A program made the position numbers and the translations under genes. This document shows, one piece after another, positions 10,487 to 22,619 of a stretch of DNA of 64,000 nucleotides; the first letter of the stretch is position 1, and every line of letters begins with the position of its first letter. The stretch spans positions 330,746,305 to 330,810,304 of the forward strand of contig CM042689.1 in assembly GCA_023614405.1 (NCBI GenBank), read 5' to 3'. The notes below the pieces were generated by a model, which did no database searches, was not told the origin of the DNA, and saw only the letters and a list, made by a program, of their open reading frames with translations. Source of the DNA: Avena insularis (taxonomy: Eukaryota > Streptophyta > Magnoliopsida > Poales > Poaceae).

Positions 10487-12042
10487 TGATGCGTGCACCC
10501 CGTGTTGATCTGGGACACTTTGTTGGAACCCCAAGAGCAAGGTGTGATGAGCACAGCAGCAAGTTTCCCTCAGTAGAGATCGAGGTTATCGAACCTAAAG
10601 GAGGAAGGAAACGTCTCCAAGGTGTTGCTGGCAACGTGGAGACCTACACAACACAAACTCAAGACTTTGCCCCCAACGAATCAGTGAGGTTTTCAAGCTC
10701 ACCGGTTTGATGTAACAAAGGATTAAACGTATGGTGTGGAAGGTAATGGTTTGCAGCAAGTAAACAAGTAACAGTGGAGGATGTATCAATGGTAAAGATT
10801 GGACCGGGGTCCATAGTTCACTAGAGGTGCTCTCCTTAGATAAACAACATGGCATTAAGGGTAAACAAATTACAACGGGGCAATTGACAAGAACTGAGCA
10901 AGGCATAACAATGCAATTACTAGCTAGAAAGATCCTATGAAGTTTATTGGGCAATACAACAATATACATAGATCGTAATCCAACTGCATCTATGACTAGA
11001 AGTTCACCTTCAGGTTATCATCCGAACCTCCTCCAGTATTAAGTTGCAAGCAACAAACAACTGCTTTAAGCAAAGTGTGTAAGGTAAACAATCCACATGT
11101 TCTATGAACAAGAGACCGTTGTTTTCTCCCTAGTAGCAACAACACATCTACAACCGAAGATATTTCTGTCACTTCCCTTGGAAACTAGAGGCATGGACCC
11201 ACTATCGAGCATAAATACTCCCTCTTGGAGTCACTAGCAACTACTTGGCCAAGATAACCACTAGCAACAGAGAGCATGCAAGATCACAAACAACACATAC
11301 ATGATAGAATCATAAATATAGAACCTTAATCAAACCAACATAATAATCTCAATATCCATCGGATCCCCGCAAACACAACATGCATGATTACAAATAGATT
11401 AGATCTTGATCATGAACGGAGCTCACAAGTTCTATACATGAAAGCACAAAGGAGGAGATACAACCATCTATATACTACATGGACCCATAGTCCAAGGTGG
11501 AACTACTCACAAATCATACCGGAGATAAGGCCTTCGGGATGATCTCCCCTCCGGCAGGGTGTCGGGAAGAGCTTCAGATCCCCTCGATCTAGGGACGATG
11601 GTGGTGGCGGCTATAGACGGTTTCATGGATTTCTGACCGGGTACTGAGAGTTTCTGCATCGGGGGCTTCTTATAGGCGAAGGGGAGAGTCCGGGTGGCGA
11701 CCATGGCTGCCAAACCCTACCCAGGCGCGGGTCCACCTGACCCTGCGCCTAGGGTGGGTCTGGCCCCCTGGCCAGCCCCTCTGGCTCTCCTCTGGACTTC
11801 TTGTTCCCCACGGAAAGTTATTGACTTTGGCGTTTGTCCCGTCCAATTCCGAGAATATTTCTTTACTAACTTTTCTGAAACCAAAAACAGCAGAAAACAG
11901 GCATCTGGCACTGTTGCAACTTGTTAATAGGTTAGTACCAGAAAACATGTAAAAAGCACCTCAAAGTGTAGACAAGTAAAGCAAAGTAGATACTAAACAA
12001 GCATGGAACATCAAAAATTATAGATACGTTTCCAACGTATCA
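10487..12042 (-). repeat. 5' LTR of the 5207-12042 element
   Basis: Partner of 5207-6763. It is followed directly on its outer side by the target duplication CAAGT (12043-12047). Confidence 0.9.
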
Positions 12043-12047
12043 CAAGT

Positions 12048-12565
12048 TTTCATTTCATTTGTTTTGGTTATCACAATTATTGAAGCACATCATGTTTTAT
12101 ACCATCTAGATGCATAAATACTAAATATCGTGAAGCATAAAGAACCCGATGATTAAAACCCCAGGCCTAGATAGTAGTGCATAATGGGTTATTTAAGGAA
12201 AAATTTCTAGCATTAACACACCTAACCATCACAAGTAACTTTTATAAAGATAGTCTATTATTTCTTATAGAGAGGAGGGATAAATAGGTACAGCCATGTA
12301 ACCATGCAATTACACCCCTAGTGAGTGATTCAAAGGCCGCTTTCGTGCAAGCAAGGAAGTTATTAAGACATAAAGTACAACCACCACTATAAGTTTCAAG
12401 GTCCCTATAATTTATACCTCCATTAATTAACCATGGATTAATATGGAATGCATATTTAATACTTGGGAGATTGGGTTGCCTATTCCTGGTGGATCTCTTT
12501 GCGAAAGTTGTTTGATTTTATCTAATTGGTCCCCCAACACTTGGTATAGCTAGAAATTTGATGGA
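12048..12565. mobile_element. right part of the older host repeat
   Basis: This continues the sequence interrupted at 5206. No coding potential is evident. It ends at the solo copia LTR, whose duplication is AGAAC. Confidence 0.3.
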
Positions 12566-12570
12566 GAACT

Positions 12571-14446
12571 GTTGGGGTTCGTAGCATGGAAAACAAAAAA
12601 TTTCTACCGCATGCAAACAAACAAGCCAAGATCTATCTACTAGATTGTAGCAACGAGTCGATAGGGGAACTCACCCTCGAAGATTCCAAAGTGTTTAACG
12701 AGAGTAGATTCTCGTGGGTGATGTAGTCGTACTCTTGCCGATCTCAAGATCGTGTAGACGATCCTTCCGGCGCTATGCTCGCAGCGCTTCATGATCGATC
12801 ACATCGCTTTTCGATGAAGACCTTCCTCTCCCTTGTTCCAGCAGGCAGCGGAGGTTGTAACACTCTCCTCGCGATTCCGGCAGCACGACGGCGTGGTACC
12901 GGAAGTAGAGGGGAGATCTCGCAGGGCTTCGTCTTAAGCCGGAGCGAGTATGGTGGACTATGAGAGAGCCTTGGTGATCTAGTGTTTAGACACACCAATT
13001 AGAAGGGGCTAAACCAGCGGCTAGGGCAATTAGAAGCTCTAACTCGGCGGCTTGGGAGAAATCCCTAGGCTGTGGCTAGGGTTTAGGTTTAGAGGGAGGC
13101 AACTTGTGTGTCTAGGAGGGGAGCCCTGCCCTCCTTATATAGGTGGAGGCGCCCGGCCAAGGGAGGAGTCCCTCCCAACTCGGATCCCTAGTGGGCGGCG
13201 GTGGAGGAGAACTCCTCCCAACTCTTCCACTTCTTCTCCACTTTCCAAAATAGCCGTTTGACTTTTCAAATTGACGTTTGACTTTTCAAACTAGGATTTG
13301 ATTAAACCCTTTATTTTGTACAGAGATGACACCTAGTACATGATGCAATCATTCCAACTTGCAATGACACATTCATGTACCCTTCCCTTGGTCGGACATT
13401 CGGAACCTTCTAGAACATTCTGCTGGAAAACGGAACCATTCTCCAACCCCGAAACAGGACTTTCCTTATATGAATCTTATTCTCCGGACCATTCCGGATC
13501 TCCTCGTGATATCCCGGATCCCATCCGAGACTCCGAACAACATTCGGTCTCTTACTCATCATTCCATAACTACTCAACAACATCGAATCCTTAAGTATGT
13601 CTCCCTACGGTTCGTGAATTATGCGGACATGATCGAGACACTTCTCCGATCAATAACCAATAGAGGAATCTGGAAATTCATATGGCTCCCACATATTTCT
13701 ACGATTACTTTGCGATCGAATGAACCACTTACATACGATACCAATTTCCCTTTGTCTCACGATATTTTACTTATCCGAGGTTATGATCGTCGGTATCTCT
13801 GTATACCTAGTTCAACCTCGTTACTGATAAGTACTCTTTTATCGTTCCCATGGTATGTGATCCCTTGTGAGCCAGTCACATGCTTGCAAGCTAATTGGAT
13901 GACATTCCACCGAGAGGGCCCACAGTATATCTATCCGTCATATGGATGGACAAATCCCACTCTTGATCCATGTGTCTCAACCAATACTTTTCGAACACTC
14001 AATGCCACCTTTATAGCCACCCTGTTACGGTGTGGTGTTTGATGTCATCAAAGAATCCTTCTGGTAAAGGTGATATGCATGATCTCATGGTCGAAGGAAT
14101 TAGGTTACTATGTATCAGAAAGCTTATAGCAAATGAACTATATTAAATGACTTGATCTTTATGCTACGCTTAACTATAGGAGTATGTCCATCACATCATT
14201 CTCCTAATGATATGACCCTGCTGTTAATAACATCTCTATGTTCATGATCAGGAAACCATGATCATATATTAACCAACAAGCTAGTTTAACAAGAGGCTTT
14301 ACTAGGGACTCTTTTATGTTTACAAATCACACAAGTATTAATGTTTCCGGTTAATACAATTATAGCATGGTATGTAAACATTTATCATAAGTATGAAGAT
14401 ATGATAATAACCACTTTATTATTGCCTCTTGGGCATATCTCCAACA
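12571..14446 (-). mobile_element. solo LTR of an Angela-like copia element
   Basis: 1876 bp, minus orientation, starting TGTTGGAGATATGCCC at 14446 and ending at 12571. A perfect 5-bp duplication AGAAC lies at 12566-12570 and 14447-14451. The sequence matches the LTRs of the copia element at 15071-48157. A TATA box (tatataagg, minus) lies near 13135-13143. LTR-LTR recombination removed the interior. Confidence 0.88.
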
Positions 14447-14451
14447 AGAAC

Positions 14452-14898
14452 GATAATACCAGTGCTCGGTAAAGTTAAATATGGGAAATATCCTTTTTTA
14501 CGCAATCCCCAATGAGGATCGATTTCCATTACCTCGGAGATATCTGAAAACAACCGGTAACAACATACAGTGTGTGCAAAAGGTAAAAAACAACAAGATA
14601 AAAAAGGTTCATCGTCGCCTACTACTAGCAGAATCACATAACAAGATAAGAAAAAGAACTGTTAGAGCACAAAGCTAACAAGAGCACAGTCTCCAGATCT
14701 AGGAAGAAAAGCATTCGTCAAGCAGTGAGATCACACAAGATTGATCAAGAATCCTCTTTATCAACATCAGGTAGCTCATCTGGCAAATGTCTCCCCTCTA
14801 TATGAATAGCTCCATCAATTGAATCAGCATTACGACCACCAACAACAACAATCAATGCATCAGCTTCAACCCTCATGGTCCCTTGGTCTGAAATGTTA
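14452..14898 (-). mobile_element. LINE 3' terminal fragment
   Basis: This is the left flank of the hAT insertion. Across the hAT the minus strand joins 57596-57703, which encodes a LINE C-terminal sequence, to this segment. It includes a short readable stretch (ADALIVVVGGRNADSI) ending in a stop at about 14745, followed by non-coding sequence. Assignment to the LINE rests on the target duplication joining the two flanks. Confidence 0.5.
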
Positions 14899-15070
14899 TG
14901 TAAACTTATGGATGTAAACGGATAGGATAATTTCGGCACCGAACCCGTCACCGAATCCGTTTTGACAGTGTCCCCATCCAATTTTTTAATATCCAACGGA
15001 TCCGGATATGGATTTAGATTTTGGACCACGGATTCGGAGTAGGATCCGGTACTAAATATTGAGTCGGACT

Positions 15071-16993
15071 ATTGGAGATATGCCCTAGAGGCAATAATAA
15101 ATATAGTTATTATTATATCTTTGTGTTTATGATAAATGTTTACATTCATGCTATAACAGTATTAACCAGGAAACATTAATACTTGTGTGATTTGTAAACT
15201 AAATTAGAGTCCCTAGTAAAGCCTCTTCATAATACTAGCTTGTTGGTTAATAGATGATTGTGGTTTCCCTATCATGAACATTGAGATGTTGTTAACAACA
15301 AGATCATATCATTGGGAGAATGGTATGGTGGACATACTCCTATAGATAAGCGTAGCATAAAGATCAAGTCATTTTAATAGTTCAATTGCTATAAGCTTTC
15401 TGATACATAGTAACCTAATTCCTTCGACCATGAGATCATGCTTATCACCATCACCGGAAGGATTCTTTGATGACATCAAACACCACACCGTAACTGGGTG
15501 GCTATAAAGGTGGCATTGAGTGTTCGGAAAGTATGGGTTGAGACACATGGATCAAGAGTGGGATTTGTCCATCCATGTGACGGATAGATATACTCTGGGC
15601 CCTCTCGGTGGAATGTCATCCAATTAGCTTGCAAGCATGTGACTGGCTCACAAGGGATCACATATCACAGGGAGAAAAGAGTACTTATCGATGTGAGGTT
15701 GAACTAGGTATGCAGAGATACCGACGATCAAAACCCCGGATAAGTAAATTATCGTGAGACAAAGGGAAATTGGTATCGTATGTAAGTGGTTCATTCGATC
15801 GCAAAGTAATCATAGAAATATGTGGGAACCATATGAATTTCCAGATTCATCTATTGGTTATTGTTTGGAGAAGTGTCTCGATCATGTCCGCATAATTCAC
15901 GAACCGTAGGGAGACACACTTAAGGATTCGATGTTGTTGAGTAGTTATGGAATGATGAGTAAGAGACTGAATGTTGTTCGAAGTCTCGGATGGGATCCGG
16001 GGTATCACGAGGAGATCCAAAATGGTCCGGAGAATAAGATTCATATAAGGAAAGTCCTGTTTCGGAGTTGGGGAATGATTCCGGTGTTTTCATCGGGAAT
16101 GTTCTAGAAGGTTCCGGAAGGTCCGGCACTCCGGAGGGGAAGGGTACAGGAATGTGTCATGAAAATGTGGAATGGTTGCATCATGTACTAGGTATCATGG
16201 CTGAGCAAAATAAAGGGATAAATCAAATCCTAGTTTGAAAAGTCAAACGCCAATTGGAAAAGTCAAACGGCAGTTTTGCTTGGTGGAGGGAGCGTAGGAA
16301 ACCTACTTGGGGAGGAGTTCCTCTCCCTCCACCCGCCGGCCAAGGAGGCCAACTTGGGGGAGGACTCCCTCCCCTTGGTCGGTGCCCTCCCACCTATAAA
16401 AGAAGGGGCAGGGGTGCCCCCTCTTGCACACACCCAACACCACCCAAACCCTAGCCCTAAGCCGTCGGCGCCACCACCCCCCTGCCGCCGCCTAGGGCAC
16501 CACCAACTCGCCGACTTGGGGTGAACCCTAACCCTAGCCGCCGGCTAGACTCCTCCCTTGGTGCCTCTAAATCCTAGATCGCCAAGGCCTCTCTCATAGT
16601 CCACCATACTCGCTCCGGCTTAAGGCGAAGCCCTGCGAGATCACCCCTCTACTTCCGGTACCACACCGTCGTGCTGCCGAAATCGCGAGGAGAGTGCTAC
16701 AACCTCCGCTGCCTGCTGGAACAAGGGAGAGGAAGGTCTTCATCGAGTACCGAATGTGTGACCGACTGCGGAAGCGCTGCCAGAACGCAGCACCGGAAGG
16801 ATCGTCTACACGATCTTGAGATCGGCAAGAGTACGACTACATCACCCACGAGAATCTTCTCTCATTAACCGCTTTGGAATCTTCGAGGGTGAGTTCCTCT
16901 ATTGACTCGTTGCTACAATCTAGTAGATAGATCTTGGCTTGTTTGCTTGCATGCGGTAGAATTTTTTTGTTTTCCATGCTACAAACCCTTACA
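15071..16993 (+). repeat. 5' LTR of the copia element
   Basis: The start is TTGGAGATATGCCC; the expected first TG is changed. The end is CCCTTACA, directly before the primer site. TATAAAA at 16395-16401 is in the right place for the LTR promoter. Confidence 0.88.
16395..16401 (+). promoter_or_regulatory. TATA box of the copia LTR promoter
   Basis: TATAAAA lies in a GC-rich stretch about 600 bp before the LTR end. The matching position of the second LTR (47584) has TATAAAG, and the solo LTR has a TATA box at the same site. Confidence 0.6.
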
Positions 16994-16994
16994 G

Positions 16995-17007
16995 TGGTAT
17001 CAGAGCC
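16995..17007 (+). promoter_or_regulatory. primer-binding site for initiator tRNA-Met
   Basis: TGGTATCAGAGCC begins one base after the LTR. It is the standard site complementary to the 3' end of plant initiator tRNA-Met, used by copia elements. Confidence 0.9.
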
Positions 17008-18180
17008 GTGTCTATATGTAGATCTATTGCACGAGTAGAACACAATGGTCATTATGGGCGGTGGTGCTTTTATTATCAATTGCTTCTTGTGTACTTTGCA
17101 TCTTGCGGTATGATGGGATGAAGCGGCCCGGGCTAACCTTACATGACATCGTTCATGAGAATTGCTCCACGCTCAACATGCAACTAGTATTGCATAAGTG
17201 GTTTTGCGGGTGTCTGTCTCTCCCATTATAGTATAGGTCCAATTTACAACGGGAACTTGATAGTTCAAACATCAACGTTGTGGTTCTTGTTCGTAAGTTA
17301 GATCGACACTTATTGAAAGCCCCAAACCACGTAAAATATGCAAAGAAAATTAGAGGCGTCTAACCTTTTTTTGCAGGGGTGTGCTGTGATGTGATATGGC
17401 CATGATTGTGGTTATATTTGATGTATGCAATGCTACTTATTGTAAGTTGGCAACTGGCAGGAGCCATATGGTTGTCTTTAATTTTTGTTAAGACCCGCGT
17501 GTCTATTCAAAGTAGTTGTAATAGTTGGAGCTGGTGGACAAAAACCATGAAACGACGCCATTGACCTTGACGCTATGCCGGTGATGATGGAGATCATGTC
17601 CGTGCTTGAAGATGGAGATCGGAAGCACAAGAGGAAAGGCCATATCATATCACATATTATGAATTGCATGTGATGTTAATCCTTTATGCATCTTGTATTG
17701 CTTAGTTAACGACGGTAGCATTATAAGATGATCCCTCATGCACATAAATTTCAAGTTTTAAAGTGTCCATCCTTAGTAAGCACCGTTGCTAAAGCTTGTT
17801 TCGAAGCACCACGTGATGATCGGGTGTGTTAGATTCTGCAAGTGTATACAACGTGAGCAAGCCAGATTTGCCCATGCGGAAGCTAAGGTTTGATCTTGAC
17901 GAGCCTAGCATGTACAGACATGGTCTCGGAACACGGATTACCGAAAGGTAAAGCATGAGTCATATAGTAGATATGATGAACATGTCGATTGTTCGCCATT
18001 GAAGCTACATCAACTCTCGTGATGATCGGTTTTGATGTGGTGGATTTGGTTCGTGTGATCACTAAAACAATGTGAGGGATATTGTTTTGAGTGGGAGTTC
18101 ACCTAGATTAATTTAACTATTAATTAGAACTCAATTTGTCATAAACTTAGTCTAAACTATTGCAAATATGTTGTAGATCA
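17008..18180 (+). other. copia 5' leader, non-coding
   Basis: About 1.2 kb between the primer site and the gag start, with no supported ORF. Its first 815 bp are duplicated at 48158-48970. Confidence 0.7.
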
Positions 18181-21100
18181 ATGGCGGCCCCTACCATCAA
18201 TTTTAATGCGTTCCTAGAGAAAGAAAAGTTGAAAAACAATGGAAGCAACTTCATGATTGGTTCCAATTTGAGGATTGTCCTCAATCTGGTAATTTGACCT
18301 ATGTCTGGATGCACATTTGGGTGACCGCTGCGGTGATGCTACCGATGAAGTAAAGAACGTTTACATCACTCGGAAGAATCAGTACTCCACAGTTCAGTGT
18401 GCTATCTTGTATGGTTTGGAATTGGAGCTTCAGAAAAGGTTTGAGAACCATGACCCACATGATATTGTCCGTGAACTCAAAATGATATTTGAGGCTCACG
18501 CGGCAGTTGAGAGTTATGAGGCTTCTGAAAAGTTCTTTAACTGCAAGATGGAAGAGGGCAGCTCCGTCAGTGAGCATGTGCTTAAGATGTCTGGGCACGC
18601 AAACAAACTCCAAAGTTTTGGTATAGTGATTCCTAATGCTTTGGGGATTTACCGTGTCCTCCAATCACTGCCACCAAGTTACAAGAACTTTGTGATGAAC
18701 TACAATATGCAAAACATGAACAAGACGTTGCTAGAACTCTTCTCCATGTTGAAATCTGCAGAAGTGGAGATCAAGAAAGAGCATCAAGTGTTGTTGGTCA
18801 ATAATACCACCAAATTCAAGAAAGGCAAGTCCAAGCAAAACGGAAACTTCAAGAAGGGTGGTAAGAAAGTTACCGCACCGGCGAAGAATACCAAGGCTGG
18901 ACCTAAGCCTGATACTGAGTGCTTTTACTGCAAGGGAGAGGGTCACTGGAAGCGGAATTTCCCAAAGTACTTGGTGGATTTGAAGAACGACAACATCAAG
19001 AAGAAAGGTATATCCGATATACATGTTATTGATGTGTATCTCACTAGTACTCGTAGTAGTGCCTGGGTATTTGATACTGGTTCGGTTGCTCATATTTGTA
19101 ACTCGAAACAGGTACTGCAGAATAAATGGAAGCTAGCAAAGAACGAGGTGACGATGCGCGTTGGAAATGGATCAAAGGTTAATGTGATCGCGGTCGGCAC
19201 GCTACCTCTTCATCTACCATCAGTATTAGTTTTATACTTAAATAATTGTTATTTGGTGCCTGCGTTAAGCATGAACATTATATCGGGATCTTGTTTATTG
19301 CGAGACGGTTACTTGTTTAAGTCCGAGAATAATGGTTGTTCGATTTATATGAGTAATATGTTTTATGCACATGCACCTTTGATAGATGGTCTATTCTTAT
19401 TGAATCTCGATAGTGGAAATACACATATTAATAACATTGAAGCTAAACGTTTGAAATTGAGCGATAACTCGACCTATATGTGGCATTGTCGTCTTGGTCA
19501 CATTGGAGTGAAGCAACTCCATTCAGATGGACTTCTTGAATCACTTGATTTTGAATCACTTGAAAGATGTGAAGCGTGTCTGATGGGTAAAATGACTAAG
19601 ACTCCATTTTCTGGTATGATGGAGCGAGCTACGGACTTATTGGAAATCATACATACCGATGTGTGTGGTCCAATGAGTGTAGCATCGTGATGGTTATCGT
19701 TATGTTCTTACCTTCACGGATGACTTGAGTAGATATGGGTATATCTATTTCATGAAACATAAGTCCGAAACTTTCGAGAAGTTTAAGGAATTTCAAAGTG
19801 AGGTGGAGAATCAATGTAACAAGAAGATTAAATTTCTACGTTCTGATCATGGAGGTGAATATCTAAGTTACGAGTTTGGCGAGCATTTAAAGAAATGCGG
19901 AATACTTTCACAATTGACACCACCGAGAACACCACAGCGTAATGGTGTGTCCGAACGTCGTAATCGAACTCTCTTAGATATGGTTCGTTCTATGATGTCA
20001 CTTACAGATTTACCGCTATCATTTTGGGGTTATGCATTAGAAACAGCCGCATTCACTTTAAATAGGGCACCATCTAAATCCGTTGAAATGACACCGTATG
20101 AATTCTGGTTTGGGAAGAAACCTAGATTGTCGTTCCTTAAAGTTTGGGGTTGCGAAGCCTATGTAAAGAAGTTACAACCGGACAAGCTTGAACCCAAAGC
20201 GGAAAAATGTGTCTTCATAGGATACCCGAAGGAAACTATTGGGTATACCTTCTATCATAGATCCGAAGGCAAATTCTTCGTTGCCAAGAATGGATCCTTT
20301 CTAGAGAAGGAATTTCTCTCGAAAGAAGTGACTAGAAGGAAAGTAGAACTCGACGAGGTTGTCGAACCTTCTCTCGAACTTGCGAGTAGCGCAGCACCGG
20401 AAGAAGTTCCTGTGGCGCCTACACCAATAAGAGAGGAAGCTAATGATGATGATCATGAAACATCGGTTGAAGTTGCTACAGAACCTCGCAGGTCAACGAG
20501 AACTCATACCACTCCTGATTGGTATGATCCCGTTATGAGTGTCATGTTGGTGGACAACACCGATGACCCTGCGACGTATGAGGAAGCGATGATGAGCCCA
20601 GATTCCAATAAATGTCAAGATGCCATGAAATCCAAAATTGGATCCATGTACGAAAACCAAGTATGGACTTTGGTGGACTTACCGGATGGCCGGAAGGCTG
20701 TCAAGAACAAATGGATTTTCAAGAAGAAAACAGATGCTGATGGTAATGTTACTGTCTATAAAGCTCGACTTGTAGCAAAAGGGTTTCGACAAATTCAAGG
20801 AGTTGACTACGATGAGACTTTCTCACCAGTAGCGAAGCTAAAGTCTGTGAGGATTATGTTAGCAATAGCTGCATATTACGATTATGAGATATGGCAGATG
20901 GATGTCAAAATGACGTTCCTCAATGGAGACATTGATGAAGAGTTGTATATGATGCAACCCAAAGGTTTTGTCGATCCTAAAGATGCTAACAAGGTATGCA
21001 AACTTCAACGGTCCATATATGGGTTGAAGCAAGCATCCTGAAGTTGGAATCAACGTTTTGATAAGGTAATCAAAAGTTTTGGTTTTATACAAACTTATGG

Positions 21101-22138
21101 AGAAGCTTGTATTTACAAGAAAGTGAGTGGGAGCTCTGTAGCATTCTTAATACTGTATGTAGATGACATATTGTTGATTGGGAATGATGTAGACCTTCTT
21201 AATAGTGTCGAGGAATATTTGAATAATAGTTTTTCAATGAAAGATCTTGGCGAAGCAGCTTACATATTAGGCATAAAGATTTATAGAGATAGATCAAGAC
21301 GCCTAATATCATTGTCACAAAGTACATATTTGGAGAAAGTTCTAAAGAGGTTTGGAATGGAAGATAGCAAGAAAGGGTTCTTGCCCATGTTGCCCAATAC
21401 GACGTTGAGTAAAACTCAAAGTCTAGCAACGGCAGAAGATAGAGAAAGGATGAGTAAGACTCCCTATGCCTCAGCCATAGTATCCTAATGTATGCCATGC
21501 TATGTACTAGACCCGACATTGCATATGCTGTTAGTTTAACTAGCAGATATCAAAGTGATCCAAGAGTGGATCATTGGACAGCGGTCAAAAACATCCTTAA
21601 GTACTTGAGAAGAACTAAGGATATTGTTCTTTCTTATGGAGGTGATGAACAACTCGTTGTTAATGGTTACACCGATGCTAGTTGGAACACCGATCCGGAT
21701 GATTCTAAATCACAATCTGGATACGTATTTACTTTGAATGGTGCAGCAGTTAGCTGGAGGAGTGCAAAGCAAAGCGTTGTGGCGAGATCTTCAACTGAAT
21801 CGGAATACATAGCTGCTTTGGAGGCTTCACAAGAAGCGATATGGATGAAGGAGTTCATTATAGAGCTCGGTGTGGTTCCAAGTGCGCTGGACCCAATGTC
21901 TATCTACTGTGATAACTTGGGCGCCATAGCCAATGCGCAAGAACCAAGGTCACACAAGAAGCTGAAGCACATCAAGCTATGTTTTCACGCTATTCGAGAA
22001 CATATCCAAGATGGTGACATAAAGATTTGCAAAGTACACACAGATCTGAATGTGGCGGATCCGTTGACTAAACCTCTCCCGAGGGCAAAACATGACCAAC
22101 ACCAAACTGCCATGGGTGTTCGGTATATTACCATGTAA
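18181..22138 (+). pseudogene. copia gag-pol polyprotein, inactivated
   Basis: Gag starts at 18181 (MAAPTINFNAFLEKEKL) but is frameshifted within 40 codons and resumes near 18317. The zinc knuckle CFYCKGEGHWKRNF has lost its last Cys. Protease DTGS is near 19073. Integrase HCRLGH...CEACLMGK and a DHGGEY-type core follow. RT has YVDDILLIGN near 21155. RNase H has YTDASW, SSTESEY and the IYCDNLGAI block, and the protein ends at 22138. Further damage is a frameshift at about 19687, a TGA in the QAS-SWN stretch at 21039 (CGA in relatives, a CpG-type change) and a frameshift at about 21487. Domain order protease-integrase-RT-RNase H confirms copia. Confidence 0.92.
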
Positions 22139-22160
22139 TCTAGATTAGTTGACTCTAGTG

Positions 22161-22172
22161 CAAGTGGGAGAC
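22161..22172 (+). promoter_or_regulatory. copia polypurine tract
   Basis: caagtgggagac ends exactly at the start of the 3' LTR (TGTTGGAG at 22173). Confidence 0.75.
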
Positions 22173-22619
22173 TGTTGGAGATATGCCCTAGAGGCAATAC
22201 TAAATATAGTTATTATTATATCTTTGTGTTTATGATAAATGTTTACATTCATGCTATAACAAAGATTAACGAAACATTAATACTTGTGTGATTTGTAAAC
22301 TAAATTAGAGTCCCTAGTAAAGCCTCTTCATAATACTAGCTTGTTGGTTAATAGATGATTGTGGTTTCCCTATCATGAAAATTGAGATGTTGTTAACAAC
22401 AAGATCATATCATTAGGAGAATGGTATGGTGGACATACTCCTATAGATAAGCATAGCATAAAGATCAAGTCATTTTAATAGTTCAATTGCTATAAGCTTT
22501 CTGATACATAGTAACCTAATTCCTTCGACCATGAGATCATGCTTATCACCATCACCGAAAGGATGCTTTGATGACATCAAACACCACACCGTAACTGGGT
22601 GGCTATAAAGGTGGCAATG
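22173..22619 (+). repeat. copia second LTR, left part
   Basis: This matches 15071-15515 of the first LTR. It is cut by the gypsy insertion. The last five bases CAATG are the mutated copy of the target duplication CATTG found at 46703-46707. Confidence 0.85.

Larger units (their letters stand above)
5207..12042 (-). mobile_element. intact non-autonomous LTR retrotransposon, tRNA-Asp primed
   Basis: LTRs of 1557 bp (5207-6763) and 1556 bp (10487-12042) flank a 3.7-kb interior. A perfect 5-bp target duplication CAAGT lies at 5202-5206 and 12043-12047. The LTRs end TGATACG...CATCA on the minus strand. The primer site matches plant tRNA-Asp, as in the Athila branch of Ty3/gypsy. A polypurine tract precedes the 3' LTR. 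The interior has no gag, protease, RT or integrase, so it must rely on another element's proteins. It shares a long non-coding domain with the element at 49737-56232. Confidence 0.88.

Noticed and set aside
13470..14042. 190-aa ORF
   Set aside because: Antisense frame inside the copia solo LTR; only pieces of it recur as broken frames in the other LTRs (15476-16129, 47040-47322), with no conserved full-length product.
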